This document shows, in pieces, positions 42,793-52,177 of a stretch of 64,000 bases of DNA (its first letter is position 1; each line of letters begins with the position of its first letter). The notes under the pieces were generated by a model. It worked only from the letters and a program-made list of their open reading frames with translations, was not told the origin of the DNA and searched no databases. The translations under genes and the position numbers were made by a program. Source of the stretch: Pseudomonadota bacterium (GTDB lineage Bacteria > Pseudomonadota > Gammaproteobacteria > Xanthomonadales > Xanthomonadaceae); assembly GCA_018242425.1 (NCBI GenBank), contig JAFEBX010000003.1, forward strand, positions 62,001 to 126,000, given 5' to 3'.

Positions 42793-43629
42793 TCAGTTCG
42801 CGCGCACGATCGCCCGCGATGCCGCGAAAGGAAACCGTGCCCAGATCATCGCGAACACCATCGCACGCGTGGCAAGCCCGTGGCTGCGGGCATCGAACTT
42901 GCGGAAATACCGCCACAGGCCGCGATGCTTGTTCCACTCCACGAAGACCGGGCGCGAGCGCGACGACACGCCACGCAAATGGGTAACGACGACCGAGTTG
43001 TCGATGGCGACGATCGCACCCGCTGCACGCACGCGCCGGCACAGGTCGAGATCCTCGGCGTGCAGCCGGTAGCCGGAATCGAAGCCGCCTATGCGTTCGA
43101 ACAACGTGCGCGGCACCAGCATCAGGGCGCCGGACACCGCGGCGACGCGCTGCAACTGTTCGTCGTTCGAGGGAACGGAGAGATCGCGCATCGCCGGATT
43201 GCGCATCATCGCCGCGAAATCGGGGTCGCGGCGGCGTGCGGCGGGATCGTGGTCGCCGGCTTCATCGATCAGGTCGGCGCCGACCAGCGCTTCACCGAGC
43301 AGGCGCGCGTCATCGCGCAACCGCACCAGATCGTCCGCCACCACCATCAGGTCGGGATTGACGAAGGCCAGCCACGGCGCGTCGCTGGCGCTCGCGCCCT
43401 GGTTGCAGGCAACCGCGAATCCGGGATTGTCCGGGTTGGCGACGAAGCGGATGCGCGGATCGGCGGCGGCATGGCGCTGCACGCATTCCATCGAACCATC
43501 GTCGGAACCGTTGTCGATCACGCGGATCTGCGCCACGTCGCGTGCCGCGCGCAGGTGGCGCAGGCAGGCGTCGATGGTGGCCGCGCTGCGATAGCTGACC
43601 ACGATCGCTGCGATCTCGTCGCCGCTCAT
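42793..43629 (-). CDS. Family 2 glycosyltransferase
   Basis: This 278-residue GT-A fold protein is rhamnosyltransferase-like. AAIVVSYRSAATIDACL is at the start, RVIDNGSDDGSMECV binds nucleotide, FVNPDLMV gives the DxD-like site, and GFDSGYRLHAEDLDLCRR provides the acceptor ED motif. A hydrophobic C-terminus could associate with the membrane. It overlaps the preceding gene by 4 bp (ATGA). The sugar and acceptor are unknown; no polysaccharide locus surrounds it. Confidence 0.88.
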   Translation of the reverse strand: MSGDEIAAIVVSYRSAATIDACLRHLRAARDVAQIRVIDNGSDDGSMECVQRHAAADPRIRFVANPDNPGFAVACNQGASASDAPWLAFVNPDLMVVADDLVRLRDDARLLGEALVGADLIDEAGDHDPAARRRDPDFAAMMRNPAMRDLSVPSNDEQLQRVAAVSGALMLVPRTLFERIGGFDSGYRLHAEDLDLCRRVRAAGAIVAIDNSVVVTHLRGVSSRSRPVFVEWNKHRGLWRYFRKFDARSHGLATRAMVFAMIWARFPFAASRAIVRAN

Positions 43630-44459
43630 TCGAACAACTCCGCCTGCGGTGGCAATGGCTCGGCCGTCGCCACGCGTTGCGCCAGTTGCTCGCGCAGTTC
43701 GTGCAGCGGATCGTGCATCAGCATCGCCGCCATCCGCGAATACCAGTCCGGCCAGCGCACCGCGAGCGCGTCCTGGTCGCCATCCTGCAACTCGCCTTCG
43801 GCGAGGCGTCCGACGAATGCGGTTTCGCACAACACATTGCGCCAGCCGAATCCGGCGAGGCGCAGCGACAAATCGGACAGGGCCGCCGACCACGAGCCGT
43901 AACTCGCGTGATCGATGCCGCCGGCCTTGCGCAGCGCGCGCCCGCGCAACAACACCGCATGGCCCACCGCCGCTGGCAATTCCGGATGCACCGGCGCCAT
44001 TCCGCGCAGGGCATTCGCCAGGCGCAGCGACTCATCGGGCAGGGGATTGAGATCGCCAAGCCGCGGCCACGACGCCAGTTCGCCGAGATTGCTCCACGGC
44101 GTCGCGGTGCCGATCGCGCCATCGCGGGCGAAACAGGCCTGCAATTGGTTGAGCCAGCCCGGCACGGGCACGGCATCACCGGCGAGGACGGCGACGTCGG
44201 CATCACCACAGATATCGAGCGCTTCGGCGAGATGCGCGCTTTCGCCGATCGAACGGCCACGCCGGGTGTAATCGGGCTCGAGTTTCGTCTGCGCGATCCA
44301 GTGCTCGATCACGCGCGCACTGCGCGGACCCGCCTGGGCATCGTCGATCAGCCAGACGCGTGCGCCCGCCGGCGTCGAGGCATCGAGCGCGGCGAGACAG
44401 GCATCCAGCGCCACATCATCCGGGCCTACCGGCAACAGGATGATGGGTAGATCAGGCAT
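43626..44459 (-). CDS. Glycosyltransferase-like protein (GT-A fold, diverged)
   Basis: This 277-residue protein resembles family 2 glycosyltransferases in fold pattern: PIILLPVGPDDVALDACLAAL at the start, VWLIDDAQAG, DADVAVLAGDAVPVPGWL (DxD region), GTATPWSNLGE, and a late LRLAGFGWRNVL segment. It is weaker than its neighbour, and whether it is catalytic is uncertain. The start at 44459 forms TGATG with the purL stop. Confidence 0.72.
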   Translation of the reverse strand: MPDLPIILLPVGPDDVALDACLAALDASTPAGARVWLIDDAQAGPRSARVIEHWIAQTKLEPDYTRRGRSIGESAHLAEALDICGDADVAVLAGDAVPVPGWLNQLQACFARDGAIGTATPWSNLGELASWPRLGDLNPLPDESLRLANALRGMAPVHPELPAAVGHAVLLRGRALRKAGGIDHASYGSWSAALSDLSLRLAGFGWRNVLCETAFVGRLAEGELQDGDQDALAVRWPDWYSRMAAMLMHDPLHELREQLAQRVATAEPLPPQAELFE

Positions 44460-47400
44460 CAACCAACCCAGGCCCGCGCGTTGCGGAACATCCGCGCCCA
44501 CGGCGAGGTGCCGCCCCAGCTGTCGGGATGCCAGCTGAAGTTGGCGGTGACGCGCGTGCGTTCCGGATGCGGCATCAGGATGGTGACGCGACCGTCGTTG
44601 CTGCAGACGCCGGCCATGCCTTCGGGTGAACCGTTGGGATTGGTCGGATAGCTCGTCGCAACGCGGCCCTCGCCATCGACATAGCGCGCCGCGACCGCGA
44701 CTTTCGCCTGGTCATCCGCGCTGGCGAACTGCATGCGGCCTTCGCCGTGCGCAACCACCACCGGGATGCGCGAACCGGCCATGCCGCGTAGCAGGATCGA
44801 CGGCGATTCCGGCACTTCCACCTGCGACAGGCGTGCTTCGTATTGCTCGCTGGCGTTGCGCTGCAGGTCGGGGAAATGCGTAGCGCCGGGAATGATGTCG
44901 CGCAACTGCGCCAGCATCTGGCAGCCGTTGCACACGCCCAGAGTGAAGGTGTCGGAACGCGCGAAGTAGCGCTCGAACATCGCACGCAGGACCGGACGTT
45001 CGAGGATCGACGTCGCCCAGCCACGACCGGCGCCCAGCACGTCGCCATAGCTGAAACCGCCGCAGGCGGCGAGGCCGACGAAATCGTCGAGCGTGGCGCG
45101 ACCTTCGATCAGGTCGCTCATGTGCACGTCCTGCGCATCGAAACCGGCGGCCATGAAGGCCGATGCCATCTCGACCTGGCCATTGACGCCCTGTTCGCGC
45201 AGGATCGCCACGCGCGGACGCTTGCCCGATGCGATGAACTTCGCGGCGATATCGTCTTCGGGATCGAAGGCCAGTTTCGGCACCAAACCCACCGCGTCGA
45301 AACGACGCGCGAGTTCGCGCTCCTGATCGGCCGACTCCGGGTTGTCGCGCATGCGCTGCATGGCGTGCGTCACCGCCCACCAGGCGTCGAACAATTCGTG
45401 CCAGTGCCATTCGGCGACGGTCTTGCCGCCGGCAAGCACGCGGATGTCGTCGGCGGTGGTCGGCTTGGCGATGCGCTGTGCGCATTCGACCAGGCCGTGG
45501 CGCGCGATGAGATCGGCGAATTCGGCGCGATCCTCGCTGCGGATCTGCACCACCGCACCGAGCTCCTCGTTGAACAGCACTTCGAAGGGATCGTCGTCGT
45601 GGGCGGTCGCCCAGCCATCGAGCGAGATATCGAGGCCGCGATGCGAGGCGAATGCCATTTCGCACAGCGCCGCGAAGGCGCCGCCGTCGGAACGATCGTG
45701 GTAGGCCAGCAACAGGCCGGCCTCGCGCGCGTCGCGCATCAGCTCGAAGAAGCCGCGCAACAGTTCCGGATCGTCGAGATCGGGCGCATCCCCGCCAAAG
45801 GCGTTGAAGCATTGGGCGAGGATCGATCCACCGAGGCGACGCTGGCCGGCACCGAGGCCGATCAGCCACAGTTCGCTGTCGTCTTCGCGCGACAGCAGCG
45901 GCGTCAGTTGCTTGCGCACGTCGTGCACCGGCGCGAACGCGGTGACGATCAGCGACACCGGCGACACCGACTTGTGCGTCTCGCCATCGACCTGCCACTG
46001 CGCCTGCATCGACAGCGAATCCTTGCCGACCGGAATGCTCAGGCCGAGCGCCGGGCACAGTTCCATACCCACCGCCTCCACCGCCGCATACAAGCGTGCG
46101 TCTTCGCCCGGGGTGCCTGCGGCGGCCATCCAGTTGGCGGAGAGCTTGATGCGTTCGAGCGCATCGACCGGCGCCGCACACAGGTTGGTGATCGCTTCGC
46201 CGACCGCCATGCGTGCGCTCGCGGCGGCGTCGATCAGCGCCAGCGGCGTGCGTTCGCCGATCGCCATCGCTTCGCCGGCGTGACCGTCGTAACCGGCCAG
46301 GGTGATCGCGACGTCTGCCACCGGCAGCTGCCAAGGTCCGACCATCTGGTCGCGCGCGGTCAGGCCCCCGACGCTGCGATCGCCGATGGTGACGAGGAAG
46401 GATTTCGCCGCGACGGTCGGGTGCGCGAGCACGCGCAGGCCGGCATCGCGCAGCGACAGGCCGTTGGTTTCAAGTTCGTTCCAGCGCGGCGCCTTCGGCG
46501 ATTCGGCATCGCGATGCATCTTCGGCGCCTTGCCGAACAGCACGTCCATCGGCAGGTCGATGGCATCGGCTTCGGCCTTGGGCAACGCGATCGATTCGAC
46601 CGTCGCGCCATAACCCACCACCAGGCGTTCTTCCGCAGTCGCGTAACCGACCACCGCGAACGGGCAGCGCTCGCGTGCGCACAGCGCGGCGAATTCATCG
46701 ACGCGATCCGGCGCGATGCCGAGTACGTAGCGTTCCTGCGATTCGTTGCACCACAACTGCATCGGCGACAACGTGGGATCGTCGCTGGGCACGCGATCGA
46801 GATCGATCACGCCGCCGACGCCGGAATCGTGCAGCAGTTCGGGAATGGCATTCGACAAGCCACCCGCACCGACGTCGTGGATGCTGCGGATCGGATTGCG
46901 TTCGGCCAACGCGACGCAGGCGTCGATCACTTCCTGGGCGCGACGTTCCATTTCCGGGTTGTCGCGCTGCACCGAAGCGAAATCGAGCTCTTCAGAACTC
47001 TGTCCGGATGCCAGCGAACTCGCGGCGCCGCCACCGAGTCCGATCAGCATCGCCGGACCACCGAGCACGATCACCGCATCGCCCGGCTGGAGGCGACGCT
47101 TCTCGACCAGCGCGCGATCGATCGCGCCCAGCCCACCGGCAAGCATGATCGGCTTGTCGTAGGCACGCACCAGGCCATCGGGCTGCACCACTTCGAACGC
47201 GCGGAAATAACCGGCGAGATTGGGACGGCCGAATTCGTTGTTGAACGCCGCCGCGCCGATCGGGCCTTCCAGCATGATCTGCAGCGCCGGCGCCATCCGC
47301 GGATTGAGCACGCGTGGTTGTTCCCACGGCTGCGGCAATGTCGGGATGCGCAACGCCGACACGCTGAAACCACACAGGCCGGCCTTGGGCTTGCCGCCGC

Positions 47401-48364
47401 GACCGGTCGCACCTTCATCGCGGATTTCGCCGCCGGAACCGGTCGACGCACCGGCATAGGGCGAGATCGCGGTCGGATGGTTGTGCGTCTCGACCTTGAT
47501 CGCGAACGCCGACCCCTGCTCCGGCTTCAGCACCCATTCGTGCGTCACCGGATCAGCCTGCAGGCGACGGGTCTCGTAGCCTTCCACCACCGCGGCGTTG
47601 TCGCTGTATGCCGACAGCGTGTGCTGCGGCGTGCGCTGGTGGGTGTTCTTGATCATGCGGAACAGCGAGCGTTCCTGCGCGTCGCCGTCCAGCGTCCAGC
47701 TGGCATTGAAGATCTTGTGGCGGCAGTGCTCGGAATTGGCCTGCGCGAACATCATCAGTTCGACGTCGGCGGGATCGCGTTGCAATTCGCCATAGCGCTG
47801 CTGCAGGTATTCGACTTCGTCATCGGCCAGGGCGAGGCCAAGGCGGCGATTGGCGGCGGCCAGCGTGTCCAGCGGCACCCGTTCCAGCGCGGCGCGCGGA
47901 TGCGTTTCGAACAGATGCGCGGCGTCGGCGACATCGTCGAGCAACGACTGCGTCATCGGATCGTGCAGCACCTTCGACAACGCAGCCTGGGTCGCGGCGT
48001 CGCCCGGCCAGCCGGTGACATCAAGGCGGACACCGCGTTCCACGCGCTGTACCGGCAAACCGGCACCCTGCAGCAGCTCGCCGGCCTTGCTCGCCCATGG
48101 CGAAATGGTGCCGAGGCGCGGACTGACGTAACGGGAGATCGAACCCGCGGCGCGCGGCTGCGCGTCCGGGCTGGCCTGGAGGATGCGGCCGAGCTTGGCG
48201 AGATCGAACTTGTCGGAGGCCTGCGTCGCGCCATCCTGCGGCTGCACCCAGTAGGTGAACCAGCTTGCGGTGATGCCGAGTTCGGGGGCGATGGCGCGAA
48301 GGCGGGCTTCCAGCCGTTCGCGGCGGAACGGCGACAGGGCCGGCTGGCCCTCGAGCACGATCAT
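44459..48364 (-). CDS. purL: Phosphoribosylformylglycinamidine synthase
   Basis: This is the large single-chain form (1301 residues) of the fourth purine-pathway enzyme, converting FGAR to FGAM with glutamine and ATP. In order it has the PurS-like N-terminal domain, [14 protein letters not shown], two PurM-like ATP-binding halves ([25 protein letters not shown]), and the C-terminal glutaminase domain with nucleophile Cys in [10 protein letters not shown] and the PHPERT histidine. Length and domains are complete. The stop overlaps the following glycosyltransferase-like gene, an unusual operon partner. Confidence 0.98.
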   Translation of the reverse strand: MIVLEGQPALSPFRRERLEARLRAIAPELGITASWFTYWVQPQDGATQASDKFDLAKLGRILQASPDAQPRAAGSISRYVSPRLGTISPWASKAGELLQGAGLPVQRVERGVRLDVTGWPGDAATQAALSKVLHDPMTQSLLDDVADAAHLFETHPRAALERVPLDTLAAANRRLGLALADDEVEYLQQRYGELQRDPADVELMMFAQANSEHCRHKIFNASWTLDGDAQERSLFRMIKNTHQRTPQHTLSAYSDNAAVVEGYETRRLQADPVTHEWVLKPEQGSAFAIKVETHNHPTAISPYAGASTGSGGEIRDEGATGRGGKPKAGLCGFSVSALRIPTLPQPWEQPRVLNPRMAPALQIMLEGPIGAAAFNNEFGRPNLAGYFRAFEVVQPDGLVRAYDKPIMLAGGLGAIDRALVEKRRLQPGDAVIVLGGPAMLIGLGGGAASSLASGQSSEELDFASVQRDNPEMERRAQEVIDACVALAERNPIRSIHDVGAGGLSNAIPELLHDSGVGGVIDLDRVPSDDPTLSPMQLWCNESQERYVLGIAPDRVDEFAALCARERCPFAVVGYATAEERLVVGYGATVESIALPKAEADAIDLPMDVLFGKAPKMHRDAESPKAPRWNELETNGLSLRDAGLRVLAHPTVAAKSFLVTIGDRSVGGLTARDQMVGPWQLPVADVAITLAGYDGHAGEAMAIGERTPLALIDAAASARMAVGEAITNLCAAPVDALERIKLSANWMAAAGTPGEDARLYAAVEAVGMELCPALGLSIPVGKDSLSMQAQWQVDGETHKSVSPVSLIVTAFAPVHDVRKQLTPLLSREDDSELWLIGLGAGQRRLGGSILAQCFNAFGGDAPDLDDPELLRGFFELMRDAREAGLLLAYHDRSDGGAFAALCEMAFASHRGLDISLDGWATAHDDDPFEVLFNEELGAVVQIRSEDRAEFADLIARHGLVECAQRIAKPTTADDIRVLAGGKTVAEWHWHELFDAWWAVTHAMQRMRDNPESADQERELARRFDAVGLVPKLAFDPEDDIAAKFIASGKRPRVAILREQGVNGQVEMASAFMAAGFDAQDVHMSDLIEGRATLDDFVGLAACGGFSYGDVLGAGRGWATSILERPVLRAMFERYFARSDTFTLGVCNGCQMLAQLRDIIPGATHFPDLQRNASEQYEARLSQVEVPESPSILLRGMAGSRIPVVVAHGEGRMQFASADDQAKVAVAARYVDGEGRVATSYPTNPNGSPEGMAGVCSNDGRVTILMPHPERTRVTANFSWHPDSWGGTSPWARMFRNARAWVG

Positions 48365-48412
48365 GTCCGGGAAAACCGTGGCGAATGGTCGCCTATTGTA
48401 ACGGAGTGGGCC

Positions 48413-49219
48413 TTATTGCTTGGCCACCGAATCCAGCCACTGCTTCATGCGCGTCGGATCGAGATAGCCCGGCGCGGCCATGCCGTTGGGAGCGACGATC
48501 ATCGGAGTTCCCGTCAGACCGAGGCGCTGGCCGAGGTCGTACTCCATCGCCACCGGATTGGTGCAACGGGGGGCATTGATGCGCTTGCCGTTCTTGGCAT
48601 CGGTGAGCGCCTTGCCGCGATCGGCCGAACACCACACCGCTTCCATCTGGCTGAAGTCTTCGCTAGCCGGCCCCATGCGCGGATAGGCGAGGTATTCGAT
48701 GGCGATCCCCAAGGCGTTGTACTGGGCGATCTGGCTGTGCAGCTTCTGGCAGAAACCACACTGCGTGTCGGTGAACACGCTGACCGTGTACTTCGGGTTG
48801 GCCGGCGCGAACACGATGCGCTGCGATGCCGGCACCTTGGCCAGTTCCTCGCGGCGCAGCGTCGCCATCGTGTCCTGGCTCAGGTCTTTCTTGGCGTTGA
48901 CGTCGTAGAGATTGCCCTGCAGCACGTAACGACCATCGTCCGAGACGTACAGGGTCTGGCCGGCGACGATCAGTTCACGGAAGCCCGGCATCGGCGCGGC
49001 GATCGCGCGATCGACCTTCAGGCCCGGATTGACCTTGTGCAGGGCGTCGATGGCGCGCGCCTCGGGCGTACCCGCAGCCGGCTTGGCGATGGCAGCGGCG
49101 ACGGGCACCGGTGCAGCCTTGGCCTCGCCAGCCTTGGTGTTTTCGGCAGCCGAGGGTTTGGCGCAGGCGGTCAGGCTTGCGACCGCTATCGCTGTAGCGA
49201 GAAGAAGGCGCGGGTTCAT
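48413..49219 (-). CDS. dsbC: Thiol:disulfide interchange protein DsbC, lipoprotein form
   Basis: This is a periplasmic disulfide isomerase. The 268-residue protein has a signal peptide ending in the lipobox LTAC (Cys19), so it should be lipidated, unlike soluble E. coli DsbC. An Ala/Pro-rich linker and the DsbC dimerisation domain (about 55-125) precede a thioredoxin domain with FTDTQCGFCQKLH (CxxC) and the cis-Pro loop GTPMIV. The start at 49219 gives the signal peptide directly. xerD ends 75 bp upstream, so the two may be co-transcribed. Confidence 0.9.
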   Translation of the reverse strand: MNPRLLLATAIAVASLTACAKPSAAENTKAGEAKAAPVPVAAAIAKPAAGTPEARAIDALHKVNPGLKVDRAIAAPMPGFRELIVAGQTLYVSDDGRYVLQGNLYDVNAKKDLSQDTMATLRREELAKVPASQRIVFAPANPKYTVSVFTDTQCGFCQKLHSQIAQYNALGIAIEYLAYPRMGPASEDFSQMEAVWCSADRGKALTDAKNGKRINAPRCTNPVAMEYDLGQRLGLTGTPMIVAPNGMAAPGYLDPTRMKQWLDSVAKQ

Positions 49220-49294
49220 CAGGGTCCGGAAGATTCTGGTCACACCGGCATTTTCGCATGGTTTCCCGCAGGCCCGGCCACGCAAGCTGAACGC

Positions 49295-50248
49295 CTAGCC
49301 GCGGGGGTGATGGCGGGCATGCAGGGACTTCAACTGCTCGCGCGCGACCAGCGTATAGATCTGGGTCGTCGACAACGCGCTGTGCCCGAGCAGCATCTGC
49401 AGCGCGCGCAGGTCGGCGCCATGGTTGAGGAGATGGGTGGCGAAGCTGTGGCGCAGCGCATGCGGACTCACCCGGGCCGGATCGATCCCGCCCAGCACGG
49501 CGTAGCGCTTGACCAGCGCCCAGAACGCCTGCCGGGTCAACGGCTCGGCTTTCGTCGTGAGGAACAACGATTCCAAGGTGCGCCGTCCGGCCAGTTGCGG
49601 TCGCGACTCGCGCAGATAACGTTCCAGCCAGTGCTGCGCCTCCGCGCCCAGCGGCACCAGGCGCTCCTTGTTGCCCTTGCCGCGCACGCGCAATACGCCC
49701 TGGCGGAGATTGAGGGCAGTGGCCGGGACATCAACCAGTTCGCTGACGCGCAAGCCGCAGGCGTACATCAGTTCCAGCATCGCGCGATCGCGCAGGCCTT
49801 CGGTGGTCCCGGTATCCGGTGCCCCCAGCATCGCCTCGACCTGCCCCTCGGCCATCGCCTTGGGCAGGCTGCGCGGCATTTTCGGGCTGTCGAGCAAGGC
49901 GACCGGATCATCGTTGCGTGTACCGCGGCGGATGCGATCTGCATAGAACATCCGCAACGCCGACAGCAGGCGCGCCGTGCTGCGCGGCGAATAGCGCTGC
50001 TCGCTGCGCCACGCGAGCAATCCGTAGAGATCGCTGCGGTCGGCATCCACCAGCTGCACGCGTTTCGTCGCGCACCAGCGCGCGGAACCCTCGAGATCGC
50101 GCCGATAACTGTCCAGCGTCGCCCGCGCCAGGCCGTGTTCGGCCCAGGCCGCTTCCAGGCAGGATTCGATCGCGGCGATATCGGCGTCGGCCGCATCCGG
50201 CAGCTGCAAGGCGGCCATGCGGCGTTCGGCGGGGGTCCGTGCACTCAT
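49295..50248 (-). CDS. xerD: Tyrosine recombinase XerD
   Basis: XerD resolves chromosome dimers at dif together with XerC and FtsK. The 317-residue protein has the SAM-like N-terminal domain (about 22-108) and a catalytic domain with Arg in CGLRVSEL, Lys in GKGNKERL, HALRHSF, LGHSALSTTQ and the Tyr of QIYT: all six catalytic residues. It is about 15 residues longer at the N-terminus than E. coli XerD. It is divergent from the RDD gene. The choice of XerD over XerC rests on its proximity to dsbC, as in E. coli. Confidence 0.92.
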   Translation of the reverse strand: MSARTPAERRMAALQLPDAADADIAAIESCLEAAWAEHGLARATLDSYRRDLEGSARWCATKRVQLVDADRSDLYGLLAWRSEQRYSPRSTARLLSALRMFYADRIRRGTRNDDPVALLDSPKMPRSLPKAMAEGQVEAMLGAPDTGTTEGLRDRAMLELMYACGLRVSELVDVPATALNLRQGVLRVRGKGNKERLVPLGAEAQHWLERYLRESRPQLAGRRTLESLFLTTKAEPLTRQAFWALVKRYAVLGGIDPARVSPHALRHSFATHLLNHGADLRALQMLLGHSALSTTQIYTLVAREQLKSLHARHHPRG

Positions 50249-50275
50249 GCGTTGAGCCTAACGCTTATCCTTGTG

Positions 50276-50743
50276 ATGATGAACGTTCCCGATTCCGCCC
50301 CGCGCCCACGCGCCCTGCTCGGCTGGCGCCTGCTGTGCCTCACCTACGATCTGTTCCCGATGCTGGCGCTGTGGTTCGTCACGATCATCGTGATGCTGGC
50401 GATCAATCGCGGCGAAGCGATACAGAACGGCACGTGGGCCGGCTGGCTGGAAACGTTGCTGATGTTCGCCGTCACCGGTGCCTACGCCACCGTCAGTTGG
50501 CGGCGCGGCGGGCAGACGATCGGGATGAAGCCGTGGCGGGTCTATGTCGATGCCGCATCCGGCGGACCGGCATCGCTGCGCGCGCTGTGGATCCGCTACC
50601 TGGTCGGCTGCGTATCGCTCGGTTTGGCCGGGCTCGGGTTCTGGTGGGCGCTATTCGATCGCGATCGCCTGACCTGGCACGACCGCGCGAGCGGGACGCG
50701 CTTCGTGCGCGACCTGCAGCGGGATGCCGCACTCACGAGCTAG
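50276..50743 (+). CDS. RDD family membrane protein
   Basis: This protein of about 155 residues has the RDD pattern: an N-terminal Arg before helix 1 (LLGWRLLCLTYDLFP with Asp), a second helix, the GGQTIGMKPWRVYV motif, a third helix and the acidic LFDRDRLTWHDRASGT end. Its role is unknown, possibly ion transport. Two adjacent ATG codons (50276, 50279) are equally possible and there is no clear Shine-Dalgarno. The start lies 27 bp from divergent xerD, and the gene is followed by a repeat element carrying a terminator. Confidence 0.85.
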   Translation: MMNVPDSAPRPRALLGWRLLCLTYDLFPMLALWFVTIIVMLAINRGEAIQNGTWAGWLETLLMFAVTGAYATVSWRRGGQTIGMKPWRVYVDAASGGPASLRALWIRYLVGCVSLGLAGLGFWWALFDRDRLTWHDRASGTRFVRDLQRDAALTS

Positions 50744-50761
50744 AGGTTCGTTCGCGGAAAA

Positions 50762-50936
50762 CATCGCCCGGCTGAGCATCTGCTGCGGTTATCCATATGG
50801 CCGACACGCCGTGAATCCGTCCATGGAGGCTCATCCGCCGCATCCATGCGGCGGAATGGTCGGCCATACGGACGAACCGCACAGATGCCGCCGGTGGCGG
50901 GCTTTTCGCTTCTCTCTCGGAAAGCATCAACACGCG
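50762..50936 (+). repeat. Dispersed stem-loop repeat, copy 1, with embedded terminator
   Basis: About 175 bp nearly identical over most of its length to 58318-58497. A long outer stem (50796-50805 with 50859-50868) encloses an inner 8-bp hairpin (50835-50854). The terminator-like unit CCGCC-GGT-GGCGG-GCTTTT follows at 50888-50906. It sits between the convergent RDD and lptG genes. Confidence 0.85.
50888..50906 (+). terminator. Intrinsic terminator inside repeat copy 1
   Basis: A CCGCC/GGCGG stem with a GGT loop is followed by GCTTTT on the plus strand, downstream of the RDD gene. The same unit is conserved in the second repeat copy after valS. Confidence 0.6.
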
Positions 50937-50972
50937 CGCGGCCGCGGGTGCGCCAGTCCGGGGCGTGGGCGT

Positions 50973-51024
50973 GACGCGCCATGGATGGCGCGTCCGAGCC
51001 TACATGGACGTACTTGCGGCGTCC
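50973..51024 (-). repeat. Inverted partial copy of the dispersed repeat core
   Basis: A GACGCGCC/TGGCGCGTC-type hairpin (50973-50994) is followed by GCCTACATGGACGTA (50998-51012). The latter is the reverse complement of TACGTCCATGTAGGC in repeat copy 2. The hairpin arms differ, but the central CATGGATG is shared with the inner hairpins of the other copies. The remainder of 51025-51073 shows nothing recognisable. Confidence 0.75.
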
Positions 51025-51073
51025 CGCGCACCGGAGCTGGTCACCCGCGAAGCCAGCGCGTGCTTGACTGCGA

Positions 51074-52177
51074 CTAACTTGAGCGGCGCCGGAACAGCAG
51101 CCACGAGATCCCCAGCATCACCACCACCGGGACTAGGTAGGCGATGCGGAAATCGAGCTTGAACGCACCGGCCAGTCGCGCCATCTGCGTCTGCAGCATC
51201 ATGAAGCCGATCGCGAACACGATGCCGAGGAACAACCGCTTGCCCAGGCCGCCGCTGCGCAGCGTGCCGAACGCGAACGGAATCGCCGCGAGGCACAAGG
51301 CCAGCACGTTCAGCGGATAGAACCAGTGCGACCAGTAGTGCTCCTCGACTTCACCGGGGTCGAGCTGGTTGCGTTCGCGATAGTCCAGCGCCTGCTTGAG
51401 ATCATGCGTGCTCATGTAGCGCGGTCGGCTCACCGTGCTGGCCAGCGCGGTGTCATCCAGCGTCGACTGCCATTGCTCCTGGTCGACATGGGTCTTCTGC
51501 ACGGAATCGTCGGAGAAGGTCATGCGATCGACGCCCTTCAACACCCAGCCACCGGGCCGATGTTCGCCGCTCTGGACGTAGGCAATCGACTTCAACCGCC
51601 CGTTCGTTTCGAACTCGTACAGGCGCATGCCGCGCAGCTCCAGCCAGCGATCATGGCCCTCGTCGTGGTTCTGGCCTTCGGTCGCACTGATGAAGGTATC
51701 GCCTTCGCGCGCCCACACGCCCTTGAACTGCAGCATGATCGTGTCGTTGGTCTTGCGCGCGGTGCGGTAGGCAGCTGCGCGATCCTGCGCCCACGGCGAC
51801 ACCGTTTCGACGTTGACCATCATCACCAGCGTCATCAGGCCGACCACCATCGCCACTGCAAGACTGATGCGGCGGCGCGACAGGCCGAGCGCGCGCATCA
51901 CCGTCAATTCGGAGGTCGCAGCCAACTGCCCGAGCGCGAGCAGGGAACCGATCACGGCCGCAGTCGGGAAATGGAAATACAGGCGGTACGGCAGCGTGTA
52001 GAGGCTGACGACCACCGCGTCCATCGCCGTGAACGCGCCCTTGCCGACGTTGCCCATCTCGGTGAGGACGCCGCCGATCATGAAGTCCATGCCGACGACG
52101 ACGAACCACGCCGCCAGCACGTAGACCAGCACCACGCGGCCGATGTAGAGATCGTGGATTTTCGGGAACGGCATCAT
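51074..52177 (-). CDS. lptG: LPS export ABC transporter permease LptG
   Basis: LptG is the inner-membrane permease of the LptB2FG complex that extracts LPS. The 367-residue protein has an N-terminal helix pair (IHDLYIGRVVLVYVLAAW), a periplasmic beta-jellyroll (about 130-270) and C-terminal helices ending with a basic RRR tail. SELTVMRALGLSRRRI is the cytosolic coupling helix facing LptB. The start at 52177 overlaps the lptF TGA (ATGA). Confidence 0.96.
   Translation of the reverse strand: MMPFPKIHDLYIGRVVLVYVLAAWFVVVGMDFMIGGVLTEMGNVGKGAFTAMDAVVVSLYTLPYRLYFHFPTAAVIGSLLALGQLAATSELTVMRALGLSRRRISLAVAMVVGLMTLVMMVNVETVSPWAQDRAAAYRTARKTNDTIMLQFKGVWAREGDTFISATEGQNHDEGHDRWLELRGMRLYEFETNGRLKSIAYVQSGEHRPGGWVLKGVDRMTFSDDSVQKTHVDQEQWQSTLDDTALASTVSRPRYMSTHDLKQALDYRERNQLDPGEVEEHYWSHWFYPLNVLALCLAAIPFAFGTLRSGGLGKRLFLGIVFAIGFMMLQTQMARLAGAFKLDFRIAYLVPVVVMLGISWLLFRRRSS

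Noticed and set aside
44843..50743. A 1966-codon open frame on the plus strand across purL, dsbC and xerD
   Set aside because: It is antisense to well-supported genes and has His/Arg/Ala-rich high-GC shadow composition; only its last part from about 50276 is a real gene (RDD protein).
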